The notes below the pieces were generated by a model that worked only from the letters and a program-made list of their open reading frames with translations, did no database searches and had not been told where the DNA came from. From assembly GCF_019029495.1 (NCBI RefSeq), contig NZ_JAERQM010000004.1:1-64000 (forward strand): DNA of 64,000 nucleotides, in the 5' to 3' direction. This stretch comes from Falsiroseomonas oleicola. Its GTDB lineage: Bacteria > Pseudomonadota > Alphaproteobacteria > Acetobacterales > Acetobacteraceae. Position 1 is the stretch's first letter; every line of letters starts with the position of its first letter. Below are positions 43,591 to 51,025 of this stretch, piece after piece. The translations under genes were made by a program, and so were the position numbers.

Positions 43591-44835
43591 ATGCGGGGAT
43601 CGGTGCTTGTGCTGGGTGCCGGGATGGTCGGTGTCTCGGTGGCGCTGCACCTCCAGCGGCGCGGGCGGGACGTGGTGCTCGTCGACCGCCAGGGCCCGGG
43701 CGAAGGCGCGTCCTTCGGCAATGGCGGCCTGATCCAGCGCGAGGCGGTGTTCCCGCATCCCTTCCCGCGACGCATGTCGGAGATCCTGCGGGTTGCCCGG
43801 AACCGCTCCGTCGATGTCGCCTACCACCCGGCGGCGCTGCCGGGCTTCGCCTCCCCGCTGCTGCGCTACTGGTGGCAATCGGCACCGGATCGCTACGCCC
43901 ATGCCGCCGCGGCGCATGCCCGTCTGATCGCCACCTGCCTGGATGAGCATCTGGCGCTTGCGCAGGGCACCGAGGCGATGGCGCTGTTGCGACCCATCGG
44001 CTGGATGCGCCTCTACAGCCAGGCGGCACAGATGGAGGAGGCGATCGCCCAGGCGGACCAGGCGCGGCGCCAGCATGGGGTTAACTTCGCGGTGCTGGAC
44101 GGCCGGGCGCTGGCGGAAGCCGAGCCGCATCTCCTGGTCCGGCGGGAGGGTGCGATCCACTGGACGGACCCGCTATCCGTCAGCGACCCCCAGGCCTTGA
44201 CCCTGGCCTATGCGGCGCTGTTCACGCAGGCCGGCGGCGCGGTGGCGCTGGGCGACGCCACGACGCTGGAACGCAGCGGCAGCGGCTGGCGCGTCACGAC
44301 GCAGCAGGGTGTGGTCGAGGCCGCGGAGGTCGTGATCGCCCTGGGCGCCGCCGCGGTCACCTTGACCCGGCGCCTTGGCTACGCACCGCCGCTTTTCGGC
44401 AAGCGCGGCTATCACATGCATTACGGGCTGCGGGGCAACGCCACGCTGAACAGGCCGATCCTCGACACGCAGAGCGGCTTCCTGCTGGCGCCCATGCGGG
44501 CCGGCATCCGCCTGACCACCGGCGCGGAGTTCGCACCCACCGAGGCACCCCCGACACCCGTGCAACTCGCCCGCGCGGAGCCTGTGGCGAGAGAGCTTCT
44601 GCCGCTGGCCGGGCGTGTCGATGCGGCACCGTGGATGGGCGTGCGGCCCTGCATGCCGGACATGCTGCCGGTCATCGGCCGGCTGCCGGGCCAGGGCGGC
44701 GCCTGGTGCGCCTTCGGCCATGCGCATCAGGGCCTGACGCTGGGACCGACAACCGGCCGGCTGCTGGCAGACATGATGACAAGCGAGGTGCCCTTCCTGC
44801 CACCAGACCCCTACCGGCCCGAGCGGTTTCGCTGA
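43591..44835 (+). CDS. DadA-like FAD-dependent D-amino-acid dehydrogenase/oxidase
   Basis: 414 residues. The dinucleotide fold is at the extreme N-terminus (VLVLGAGMVGVSVALHLQRR, then DVVLVDRQGPGEGASFGNGG). The DAO-family substrate region runs from about residue 100 and closes with PDMLPVIGRLPGQGG and GHAHQGLTLGPTTGRLLADM near residue 375. The start ATG at 43591 directly precedes the fold. It oxidises amino acids or related amines to keto acids. It stands after the TetR scrap and may or may not belong to the BKACE operon. Confidence 0.92.
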   Translation: MRGSVLVLGAGMVGVSVALHLQRRGRDVVLVDRQGPGEGASFGNGGLIQREAVFPHPFPRRMSEILRVARNRSVDVAYHPAALPGFASPLLRYWWQSAPDRYAHAAAAHARLIATCLDEHLALAQGTEAMALLRPIGWMRLYSQAAQMEEAIAQADQARRQHGVNFAVLDGRALAEAEPHLLVRREGAIHWTDPLSVSDPQALTLAYAALFTQAGGAVALGDATTLERSGSGWRVTTQQGVVEAAEVVIALGAAAVTLTRRLGYAPPLFGKRGYHMHYGLRGNATLNRPILDTQSGFLLAPMRAGIRLTTGAEFAPTEAPPTPVQLARAEPVARELLPLAGRVDAAPWMGVRPCMPDMLPVIGRLPGQGGAWCAFGHAHQGLTLGPTTGRLLADMMTSEVPFLPPDPYRPERFR

Positions 44836-44916
44836 CGGGCCACGAAGGCTGATGAAGGGTCTGCGGCAGGTGTCGGCACTCGCCGCGCGATAGGCAGACC
44901 CATGCGCAGCGCGCCC

Positions 44917-45894
44917 CTATTCGACGCGGATGCCACTCTGCTGGATGATCGGCGTCCACTTCCTGCGTTCGACGGCAAGCGCCTCGGTCATCTGTGCCGG
45001 CGTCGTCCAGCGCGGCTCGAGCCCGTTGCGGTTGAGCACCGCGGTCGTGTCCGGGTCGCTCAGCGCCACGCGCATCGCGGCATTCAGGCGCGCGACAGCG
45101 GCGTCCGGCGTGCCGCGCGGCGCCAGCACCGCATACCAGGACGGCACGTCGAAGCCTGGCAGGCCGGATTCCGCGACGGTCGGAATGTCCGGCATCAGGC
45201 GCGAGCGTTCGAGATGGGGAATGGCCAGGGCGCGCAGCTTTCCGTCGCGCACCTGCGGCAGCACGGACGCCGCGGTGGCGAAGGAGAAGTCGACCCGGCC
45301 GCCCAGCAGATCGGTCACCACGAGCCCGCCGCCGCGGTAGTGCACCGCGGTGGTCTCGATCCCCGCGGTGCGGTCGAACAGCAGACCCGCGAGATGCGGC
45401 CCGCCGGCAATGCCGCTGGTGCCGTAGGAGAGCTGCCCAGGCGCCGCCTTCGCCGCGGCAACCAGCTCGGCGACGCTGCGCCAGGGCCGGTCGGTCGGCA
45501 GCACCAGGATGTTGAACAGGTCGACCGCCACCGAGACAGGCACCAGGTCGCGCTCGGGGTCGAATGGCAGGCGGATCACCATCGGGCTGACCACGAGGGC
45601 ACCGAGCGTCGCGAGCAGCAGCGTGTGACCGTCCGCGGGGCTGCGGGCCACCAGCTCGGTCGCGATATTGCTGCCCGCGCCGGGGCGGTTCTCGACGATC
45701 ACGGGCTGGCCCAGCACCTCGCCCATCTTGGGGGCGATGGCACGGGCCGAGATGTCGGTCGCGCCGCCCGGCGTGTAGCCGACGATCAGGCGCAGTGGAC
45801 GGGAGGGAAAACCCTCCTGCGCCAAAGCGGGGGCAGCGAGCGGCAGGGCCGCGGCGGCAAGCAGGCTGCGGCGGCGGAAGGCGTTCTCGGTCAC
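44917..45894 (-). CDS. Bug/TctC receptor downstream of the M20 amidohydrolase
   Basis: 325 residues from a GTG at 45894, with signal RRRSLLAAAALPLAAPALAQ. Family blocks: RPLRLIVGYTPGGATDISAR, GQPVIVENRPGAGSNIATE, HYRGGGLVVTDLLGGRVDF. It follows the M20 gene on the same strand with a 118-base gap that contains a perfect inverted repeat. Likely delivers or senses the acyl-amino acid or carboxylate the amidohydrolase handles; this is inference. Confidence 0.92.
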   Translation of the reverse strand: MTENAFRRRSLLAAAALPLAAPALAQEGFPSRPLRLIVGYTPGGATDISARAIAPKMGEVLGQPVIVENRPGAGSNIATELVARSPADGHTLLLATLGALVVSPMVIRLPFDPERDLVPVSVAVDLFNILVLPTDRPWRSVAELVAAAKAAPGQLSYGTSGIAGGPHLAGLLFDRTAGIETTAVHYRGGGLVVTDLLGGRVDFSFATAASVLPQVRDGKLRALAIPHLERSRLMPDIPTVAESGLPGFDVPSWYAVLAPRGTPDAAVARLNAAMRVALSDPDTTAVLNRNGLEPRWTTPAQMTEALAVERRKWTPIIQQSGIRVE

Positions 45895-45909
45895 GGCGTT
45901 TCGTTCCCT

Positions 45910-45924
45910 GGCAATGTTATTGCC
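45910..45924. promoter_or_regulatory. Perfect dyad GGCAAT-N3-ATTGCC before the TctC gene
   Basis: GGCAATGTTATTGCC is a complete inverted repeat with a 3-base centre. It ends 16 bases upstream of the GTG start of the TctC gene, where it could act as an operator or as a hairpin covering the ribosome site. Single copy. Confidence 0.4.
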
Positions 45925-46012
45925 GCCCTTGTCGCATGAACGGGCAGGGCGGCGAAACCGTGCCGCTGCCGAAGTGCCGTTCGGCGAGGGGTTGCCGCCC
46001 CGGGAAGGGCGC

Positions 46013-47209
46013 TCAGCCTGTCGCGCCCAGCTCCTGCCGCACCAGGCTGACCCAGAAGGCCACGCCGTGGGGCAGCGCGGCATCGTTGAAGTCGTAGAGC
46101 GCCGAGTGCAGGGCGTGAACCGTCCCATCGGCACCGGCGCCGGTGCCGAGAAACACGAAGGCACCTGGCTTCGCCTTCAGCATGAAGGCGAAATCCTCGC
46201 CACCCGTGACGGGGCGCGTCGCGGTATCGACGCCGTCCTCGCCCGCCACGGCCCGTGCCGCCGCGGCCATCACCTCCGTCTCGCGCGCGTGGTTGACCAG
46301 CGGAATGGCGTTCCACCAGAGCGTCACCTCCACCGTCGCGCCCTGGCTGGCCGCCGCCAGTTCGGCGAGCTCGCGGATGCGGCGTTCGACCAGTTCCTGC
46401 ATGGCCGGGTTGAAGGCACGCATGGTCCCGCCGACGACGAGCTCCGCCGGCATGACGTTCAGCGCCTCCCGCGCGCCGCCGGCGATGTGCCCGACGCTGA
46501 CCACCACGCTCTCCAGCGCCGGCACGTTACGGCTGACGATGCCCTGCAGCATCTGGATGAAGACGGCCTGCACCAGCGCCAGGTCATTCGCCAGATGCGG
46601 CGAATTGCCGCCATGCCCGCCCTTGCCGCGGAAGGTGGTGATCCAGCGTCCGGAACCGGCCATCAACGGCCCCTCGCGGAGCGCGAACTGCCCCAGCGGC
46701 AGGCCCGGCATGTTGTGCATCCCGTAGACGGCGTCGCAGGGGAAGCGCTCGAAGAGCTGGTCGTCGAGCATGGCCTTCGCGCCGCCGCGGCCTTCCTCCG
46801 CCGGTTGGAACAGGAAGTGGACCGTGCCGGCGAAGTCGGGATCCTCGGCGAGCATCTGCGCCGCGCCCAGCAGCATGGTCGTGTGCCCGTCATGGCCGCA
46901 GGCATGCATGCGGCCCGGCGCGGTGGAGGCATAGGGCAGGCCGGTCTGCTCGCTCAGTGCCAGTGCATCCATGTCGGCGCGCAGGCCGATGGCACCCTGG
47001 CCGGGGCGCCGCCCGCGCAACGTGCCGACGACGCCGAAACGGCCAACGCCCTCCGTCGTCTCCAGGCCCATCGCCCGCAGGCGCTCCGCCACCAGGGCGG
47101 CGGTCCGCGTCTCCTCCATGCCGAGTTCGGGATGGGCATGGATGTCGCGCCGCAGGACGACCAGGTCGGGAAGCAGCCGGGCGATCCGCGCCTGCGTGTC
47201 GGGCTTCAT
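46013..47209 (-). CDS. M20-family amidohydrolase (hippuricase/IAA-amino-acid hydrolase type)
   Basis: 398 residues. Metal-binding blocks: HAHPELGMEE, GLRADMDALAL, HACGHDGHTTMLLGAA near residue 103, QPAEEGRGG near 137, GMHNMPGLP, and GGEDFAFML near 352. The dimerisation domain lies at about 180-290 (KGGHGGNSPHLANDLAL). These enzymes remove an acyl group from N-acyl amino acids. The ATG at 47209 starts just before the family N-terminus. It is divergent from the small basic protein across 333 bases. Confidence 0.94.
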   Translation of the reverse strand: MKPDTQARIARLLPDLVVLRRDIHAHPELGMEETRTAALVAERLRAMGLETTEGVGRFGVVGTLRGRRPGQGAIGLRADMDALALSEQTGLPYASTAPGRMHACGHDGHTTMLLGAAQMLAEDPDFAGTVHFLFQPAEEGRGGAKAMLDDQLFERFPCDAVYGMHNMPGLPLGQFALREGPLMAGSGRWITTFRGKGGHGGNSPHLANDLALVQAVFIQMLQGIVSRNVPALESVVVSVGHIAGGAREALNVMPAELVVGGTMRAFNPAMQELVERRIRELAELAAASQGATVEVTLWWNAIPLVNHARETEVMAAAARAVAGEDGVDTATRPVTGGEDFAFMLKAKPGAFVFLGTGAGADGTVHALHSALYDFNDAALPHGVAFWVSLVRQELGATG

Positions 47210-47542
47210 ATCGGTTCTCCTCTTTCGATGCTTGATGGCGCTGCCGCCGGGCCTGGCCCGAGAGTCATTATTCGCGCGACCCTTGATGAAAATCAAACCA
47301 GGTCAATGGATTGGCCCTGCCGTCCCGGAGCCTGAGCCGAAACGGCCCATGCTGGACCAGGGCTCGGATCTCACCCGGATATCCGGCCACCGGTTCCGGG
47401 AAGCGTCGGGGCAGCCATACCCCTGGCTGGACGCCATCCCTCTGAGGGTCCCCGAGACCGGTCTCGTCTGGGCATGGACGCCGAGCACCAGGCACCTGTC
47501 ACGACGGCTTCCTGAATGCCCACCCTTGGGTAGAAGCCGGCG
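47210..47542. other. Divergent intergenic region holding a 14-bp palindrome
   Basis: About 333 bases with no convincing coding sequence on either strand. CGAGACCGGTCTCG at 47453-47466 is a perfect 14-bp palindrome, 77 bases before the start of the small basic protein. It is the only structured element noticed. Confidence 0.4.
47453..47466. promoter_or_regulatory. Perfect palindrome CGAGACCGGTCTCG
   Basis: 14 of 14 bases self-complementary, placed between divergent genes. It may be a repressor site; no second copy was seen in the window. Confidence 0.35.
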
Positions 47543-48004
47543 ATGGACAACAGCATCGCCACCAGGCCGTTCAGCAAGCTGAAGGGCGATCCCTATCAAG
47601 CCTATGACGAGCTGCCCGTCGAGGTGCGTCGCGCTCTTCAGGAGGCCCTGGTGGACTGGTGCTCACTGCGGGCGCGTGAATGGCATCTTCGCCTGCTGCG
47701 CGAGCAGCGGTTGCGGCCCGTTCAGGCGGCGTCGTTCCTCGTGCAGACGATCCGCCGGCACGACCACGCCGAAGTCGCCGCCTTCGCCAAGACCTGGCCG
47801 AAAGGCCCCGAGGCCTACCCGCACCTCGCCGCCGAGGCGACGCTCCAGCGCTACGTCGGGAGGGAGGGGATACCCGCCGCCGAGCCCATCGTCGCCACCC
47901 CGTCGATAAAACAGCCCAGGGCCACGGCCAAGCCTTCAAAGGCCAGGGTTAAGCAGTCCAAGGCACCAGCAAAGCGCAAAGCGGGCCGCCGCGCCCGGCG
48001 CTGA
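47543..48004 (+). CDS. Small basic protein, unrecognised
   Basis: 153 residues. An N-terminal half predicted helical (DELPVEVRRALQEALVDWCS, REWHLRLLREQRLRPVQAAS) is followed by a tail from about residue 125 rich in Lys, Arg, Ala and Pro (AKPSKARVKQSKAPAKRKAG). The N-terminus recalls DUF6525-type proteins (a YDxLP..vR..L pattern), but this is a weak impression. The Lys/Ala tail resembles histone-like DNA-binding tails. The codon use is like its neighbours, so it is probably real. No function is proposed. Confidence 0.6.
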   Translation: MDNSIATRPFSKLKGDPYQAYDELPVEVRRALQEALVDWCSLRAREWHLRLLREQRLRPVQAASFLVQTIRRHDHAEVAAFAKTWPKGPEAYPHLAAEATLQRYVGREGIPAAEPIVATPSIKQPRATAKPSKARVKQSKAPAKRKAGRRARR

Positions 48005-48190
48005 TCATGGGCCGCCAGGATCGCATCGGTCGCCACGGTCGAGCCATGCACGGTGACGCTGGCCGGCGCGATGCCGGCGGCGACCAGCATGTTGAAGGCG
48101 CCGATATCGGGGGTGGGGCAGGGTGCTCGGCACCTTCGCCACCCGGATCCGGCCCTCCGGGTCTCCATCGCCGCGGAGCATGAGCAAGCT
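48005..48190 (-). pseudogene. HyuA (hydantoinase A) fragment, frameshifted
   Basis: Leftward from about 48190, GRIRVAKVPSTLPHP in one frame and then DIGAFNMLVAAGIAPASVTV and HGSTVATDAILA in the next. This is residues about 25-70 of a HyuA unit (usual form: vaKvpStP..P..g...gl...gi.p..v..vvHGTTvATNalle). The initial DxGGTFTD motif is missing and nothing continues past the ATDAILA block. It is a relic of a second hydantoinase locus. Confidence 0.6.
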
Positions 48191-48258
48191 GCGCGAGGTT
48201 GGTCACGCTCACACCGCGCCGCTTGCCCACCCGAGGCCTGATCTGGCCGGGTTGATCC

Positions 48259-49287
48259 TCAGGCTGCGGCCCTTTGCCGGACCTGCTCCAGCTCCGCGGT
48301 CGCGACCACCACGCCCTCCCGCCGCTGGCGGTGCAGGGAGGCCATCTCCCGATCGCCCGGCGCCATGACCGGTGCGGCCGGATGGGCGGCCGGTGTGCTG
48401 CGCAGGATGCCGGCGAAATCCGCCATACGCTCCCGCAGCAGTTCGGGCGCGGCGAGCTTGCTGGTGTCGATCAGGATGAAGACATGGCCGAGGTTCTGCG
48501 CCGCCCCCGGATTCTTGTCCCAGGCCTGCACATGGGTCAGGTAGGCAGCGCCGGACAGCAGGCCGGCCAATAGGTCCACCATCACCGCCAGGCCATAGCC
48601 CTTGTGCCCGCCGACCGGCAGCAGGAAGCCTTCCAGCCCCTTCTTCGGATCGGTGGTGGGGTTGCCATCCGCATCGGTGGCCCAGCCCTCCGGCATCGCC
48701 TCGCCCTGCTGCAGCAGCTTGCGGATCTTGGCGCGGGCCGCGACGCTCAGCGCAATGTCCAGGATGATCGGATCGCCGCCGGGATTCGGCACGCCGATCC
48801 CCATCGGATTGTTGCCAACCCGCGTATCCTTGCCGCCCCAGGGGGCGATGGTGGTGGTGGCGTTGCTGGCGATGATGCTGGCGAAGCCCTGCTCGGCGGC
48901 CAGATACGCATAGGGCAGGATCGGCCCGAAATGGTTGCTGCCGCGGGCGAAGGCGGCCCCGATGCCAACCTCCCGCGCGCTGGTCATCGCCGCCTCGAGC
49001 GCACGCATGCCGATCAGCGGGCCGATGCCGTTGCGGCCATCGACCATGGACAGGCCAGGCGCCATGCGCGCCACCTGGATCTCCGCCCGGGCATCGATGC
49101 CACCGACCTGCACGCGGTCGAGATATTGCGGCACCCGGCTGATGCCATGCGTGCGCACGCCAAACAAATCGGCCAGCACCAGCACCCGCGCGGTCAGGGC
49201 GGCGTCGTCCTGCCGCATCCCGCCTTGCGTGAGGGCCTGCGTCGCGAGCGCCAGAAGCTCGGCTTCCGGAATCGTGGTTTCGGTCAT
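48259..49287 (-). CDS. Ldh2/MDH2-family NAD(P)-dependent oxidoreductase
   Basis: 342 residues. Typical blocks are LADLFGVRTHGISRVPQYLD near residue 40, the cofactor region SNHFGPILPYAYLAAEQGF, ASNATTTIAPWGGKDTRVGN near 145, and GHKGYGLAVMVDLLAGLLSG near 228. The family reduces or oxidises 2-hydroxy acids (malate, lactate, ureidoglycolate, sulfolactate) or cyclic imino acids. Its ATG overlaps the stop of the MBL gene by 4 nt. With aconitase and a TctC receptor in the same leftward operon, a hydroxy-di- or tricarboxylate is the likely substrate. Confidence 0.92.
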   Translation of the reverse strand: MTETTIPEAELLALATQALTQGGMRQDDAALTARVLVLADLFGVRTHGISRVPQYLDRVQVGGIDARAEIQVARMAPGLSMVDGRNGIGPLIGMRALEAAMTSAREVGIGAAFARGSNHFGPILPYAYLAAEQGFASIIASNATTTIAPWGGKDTRVGNNPMGIGVPNPGGDPIILDIALSVAARAKIRKLLQQGEAMPEGWATDADGNPTTDPKKGLEGFLLPVGGHKGYGLAVMVDLLAGLLSGAAYLTHVQAWDKNPGAAQNLGHVFILIDTSKLAAPELLRERMADFAGILRSTPAAHPAAPVMAPGDREMASLHRQRREGVVVATAELEQVRQRAAA

Positions 49288-50039
49288 ACCGCCTCACAGA
49301 TCAGTTTGAACTGGGTCGGATGCTCCAGATCCTCGGCGAACCAGGCGGTAATGCCGGCGCGCCGCTCGCCCACGAATTGCGGGTGCCCCGCCTCATCCAG
49401 CCGCAGGCTGAGGTCATGGCCCGGGATCAGCAGCGTGCCGGGTACGCGGCGCCACAGCTCCCAGATCATGGCGATGGAGGCTTCGCTGACCGCCTCGTCA
49501 TAGGTCATGTCCGTCTTGCCGGAGATCAGCTCCGCCCGGTTCTTCGCCGCATCGCCGGTGAAGATCACCGGCAGCGGATTTCTGGTCAGGTGGAAGACCA
49601 GGCAGCCGGGCGTGTGCCCGGGCGCCAGATGCGCCGTCAGGCCCGGCAGGAATTCCTCGCCCGCCGCGACACGGCGCAGGCGCGGGTCGCGCGCCAGCGC
49701 CTCCACATAAAGCTCCGGCAGCGGGTCGAAGCCCGGCGGCTGGGCCACGGCCCAGTCCAGTTCGACCGCGCCGATCCACAGCCGCGCCTTCGGGAACAGG
49801 GTGAAGTTCACGGAGTGGTCGTAATGCGCATGGGTCAGCACGACGTCGGTGACGTCCTCCGGCGCCACGCCGTGATCGGCCAGCTGCTTCGCAAGGTGCT
49901 TGCGCACCCCGAAGGCGCCGACGTCGATCAGGATCGTATGCGTCTCCGACCGCAGCAGGGCGATGGTGCTCCAGCCCAACCCGCCATGGCAGACGGATTT
50001 TCCCGGGAAGCCCTGCACCAGGATGTCGATCCGGTACAT
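49284..50039 (-). CDS. MBL-fold metallo-hydrolase (lactonase-like)
   Basis: 251 residues. Metal motif THAHYDHSVN near residue 69, further ligands in GHTPGCLVFHL near 140, FTGDAAKNR near 160 and the terminal PGHDLSLR. The arrangement is close to N-acyl-homoserine-lactonase-type enzymes. It ends in a 4-nt overlap with the Ldh2-type gene and begins 5 nt after the TctC stop. In this operon lactone opening of a sugar-acid or hydroxy-acid lactone would fit better than signal degradation; both remain possible. Confidence 0.9.
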   Translation of the reverse strand: MYRIDILVQGFPGKSVCHGGLGWSTIALLRSETHTILIDVGAFGVRKHLAKQLADHGVAPEDVTDVVLTHAHYDHSVNFTLFPKARLWIGAVELDWAVAQPPGFDPLPELYVEALARDPRLRRVAAGEEFLPGLTAHLAPGHTPGCLVFHLTRNPLPVIFTGDAAKNRAELISGKTDMTYDEAVSEASIAMIWELWRRVPGTLLIPGHDLSLRLDEAGHPQFVGERRAGITAWFAEDLEHPTQFKLICEAV

Positions 50040-50044
50040 CGGCG

Positions 50045-51025
50045 TCAGCCTTCGACCGAGATATTCGCCCGCGTGATGATCTCGGCGAATTTGCGCGTCT
50101 CCTCGGCGACGAAGCTGCGCATGGCGTCCTGCGTCAACTGCCGCGGAATGGCGCCCTGCTCGAAGAGCTTCGCCGCCATTGCGGGATCGGCGATCGCGGC
50201 CGAGGCGGCCCCGGCGAGCCGCGCCTGGATCGGCGCCGGGACGTCCGCCGAACAGAACATCCCGAACCAGTTGATCAGCTCATAGCCCGCCATGCCCGGC
50301 GCCTCGGCCAGCGCCGCCACATCCGGCAGCTGCGGCATGCGCTCCTTCGATGTGACGGCGACAGGGCGAAGCTGCCCGGCCTGGATCAGCGGCAGGGCGG
50401 CACCGAGGCTGCTGAAGCTCATCGTCACGCGGCCGGCGGCCACATCCGTGACGGCGGGGGCGGAGCCACGATACGGCACATGCAGCACATCGGTACCGGC
50501 CATGAAGTTCATCAGCTCACCAGCCAACTGCTGCGGATTGCCGATGCCCGAGGAGGAGAAGCTGAGCTGGCCACGATTGGCCTTGCAATAGGCGATCAAC
50601 TCGGCCGGTGTCCGCACGGGAAGCGAGGTCGGCACCACCACCAGGCAGGGGATGGTCCCGGCCAGCGCGATCGGGGCAAGTTCGCGGGCCGGATCGTAGG
50701 ACATGCGATCCTTGTAGAGCGCGGGATTCACGGCGACCTCGCCGGCCGCCGCCATCAGCAGCGTGTAGCCATCCGGCGCGGCGCGGGCGACCGCATTGGC
50801 CGCGATCATGGCGCTGGCGCCGGGACGGTTCTCCACCAGGACTGGCTGGCCGAGGGCGAGGCGCATCTGCTCGCCGATCAGCCGGGCGAAGATGTCCACG
50901 CCGCCGCCGGGCGGGTAGCCGACCAGAATGCGCAAGGCCCGGTCAGGGAAGCCGCCCTGCGCGCGGGCGGATCCCGAAGCCACCAGGCCAGCGGCGGCGG
51001 CCCCTAAAAGACGGCGTGTCAGCAT
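50045..51025 (-). CDS. Bug/TctC receptor of the aconitase operon
   Basis: 326 residues; signal MLTRRLLGAAAAGLVASGSA, then LRILVGYPPGGGVDIFARL, GQPVLVENRPGASAMIAANA, HVPYRGSAPAVTDVAAGRVT. Its start overlaps the aconitase stop by 7 nt, so the two are coupled. Tricarboxylate-type receptors beside an aconitase suggest uptake of citrate-, aconitate- or methylcitrate-like acids. Confidence 0.93.
   Translation of the reverse strand: MLTRRLLGAAAAGLVASGSARAQGGFPDRALRILVGYPPGGGVDIFARLIGEQMRLALGQPVLVENRPGASAMIAANAVARAAPDGYTLLMAAAGEVAVNPALYKDRMSYDPARELAPIALAGTIPCLVVVPTSLPVRTPAELIAYCKANRGQLSFSSSGIGNPQQLAGELMNFMAGTDVLHVPYRGSAPAVTDVAAGRVTMSFSSLGAALPLIQAGQLRPVAVTSKERMPQLPDVAALAEAPGMAGYELINWFGMFCSADVPAPIQARLAGAASAAIADPAMAAKLFEQGAIPRQLTQDAMRSFVAEETRKFAEIITRANISVEG

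Noticed and set aside
49284-50039. Naming this MBL gene a quorum-quenching lactonase
   Set aside because: The motif order allows it, but the operon is metabolic and there is no signal-synthase or LuxR-receptor gene beside it.
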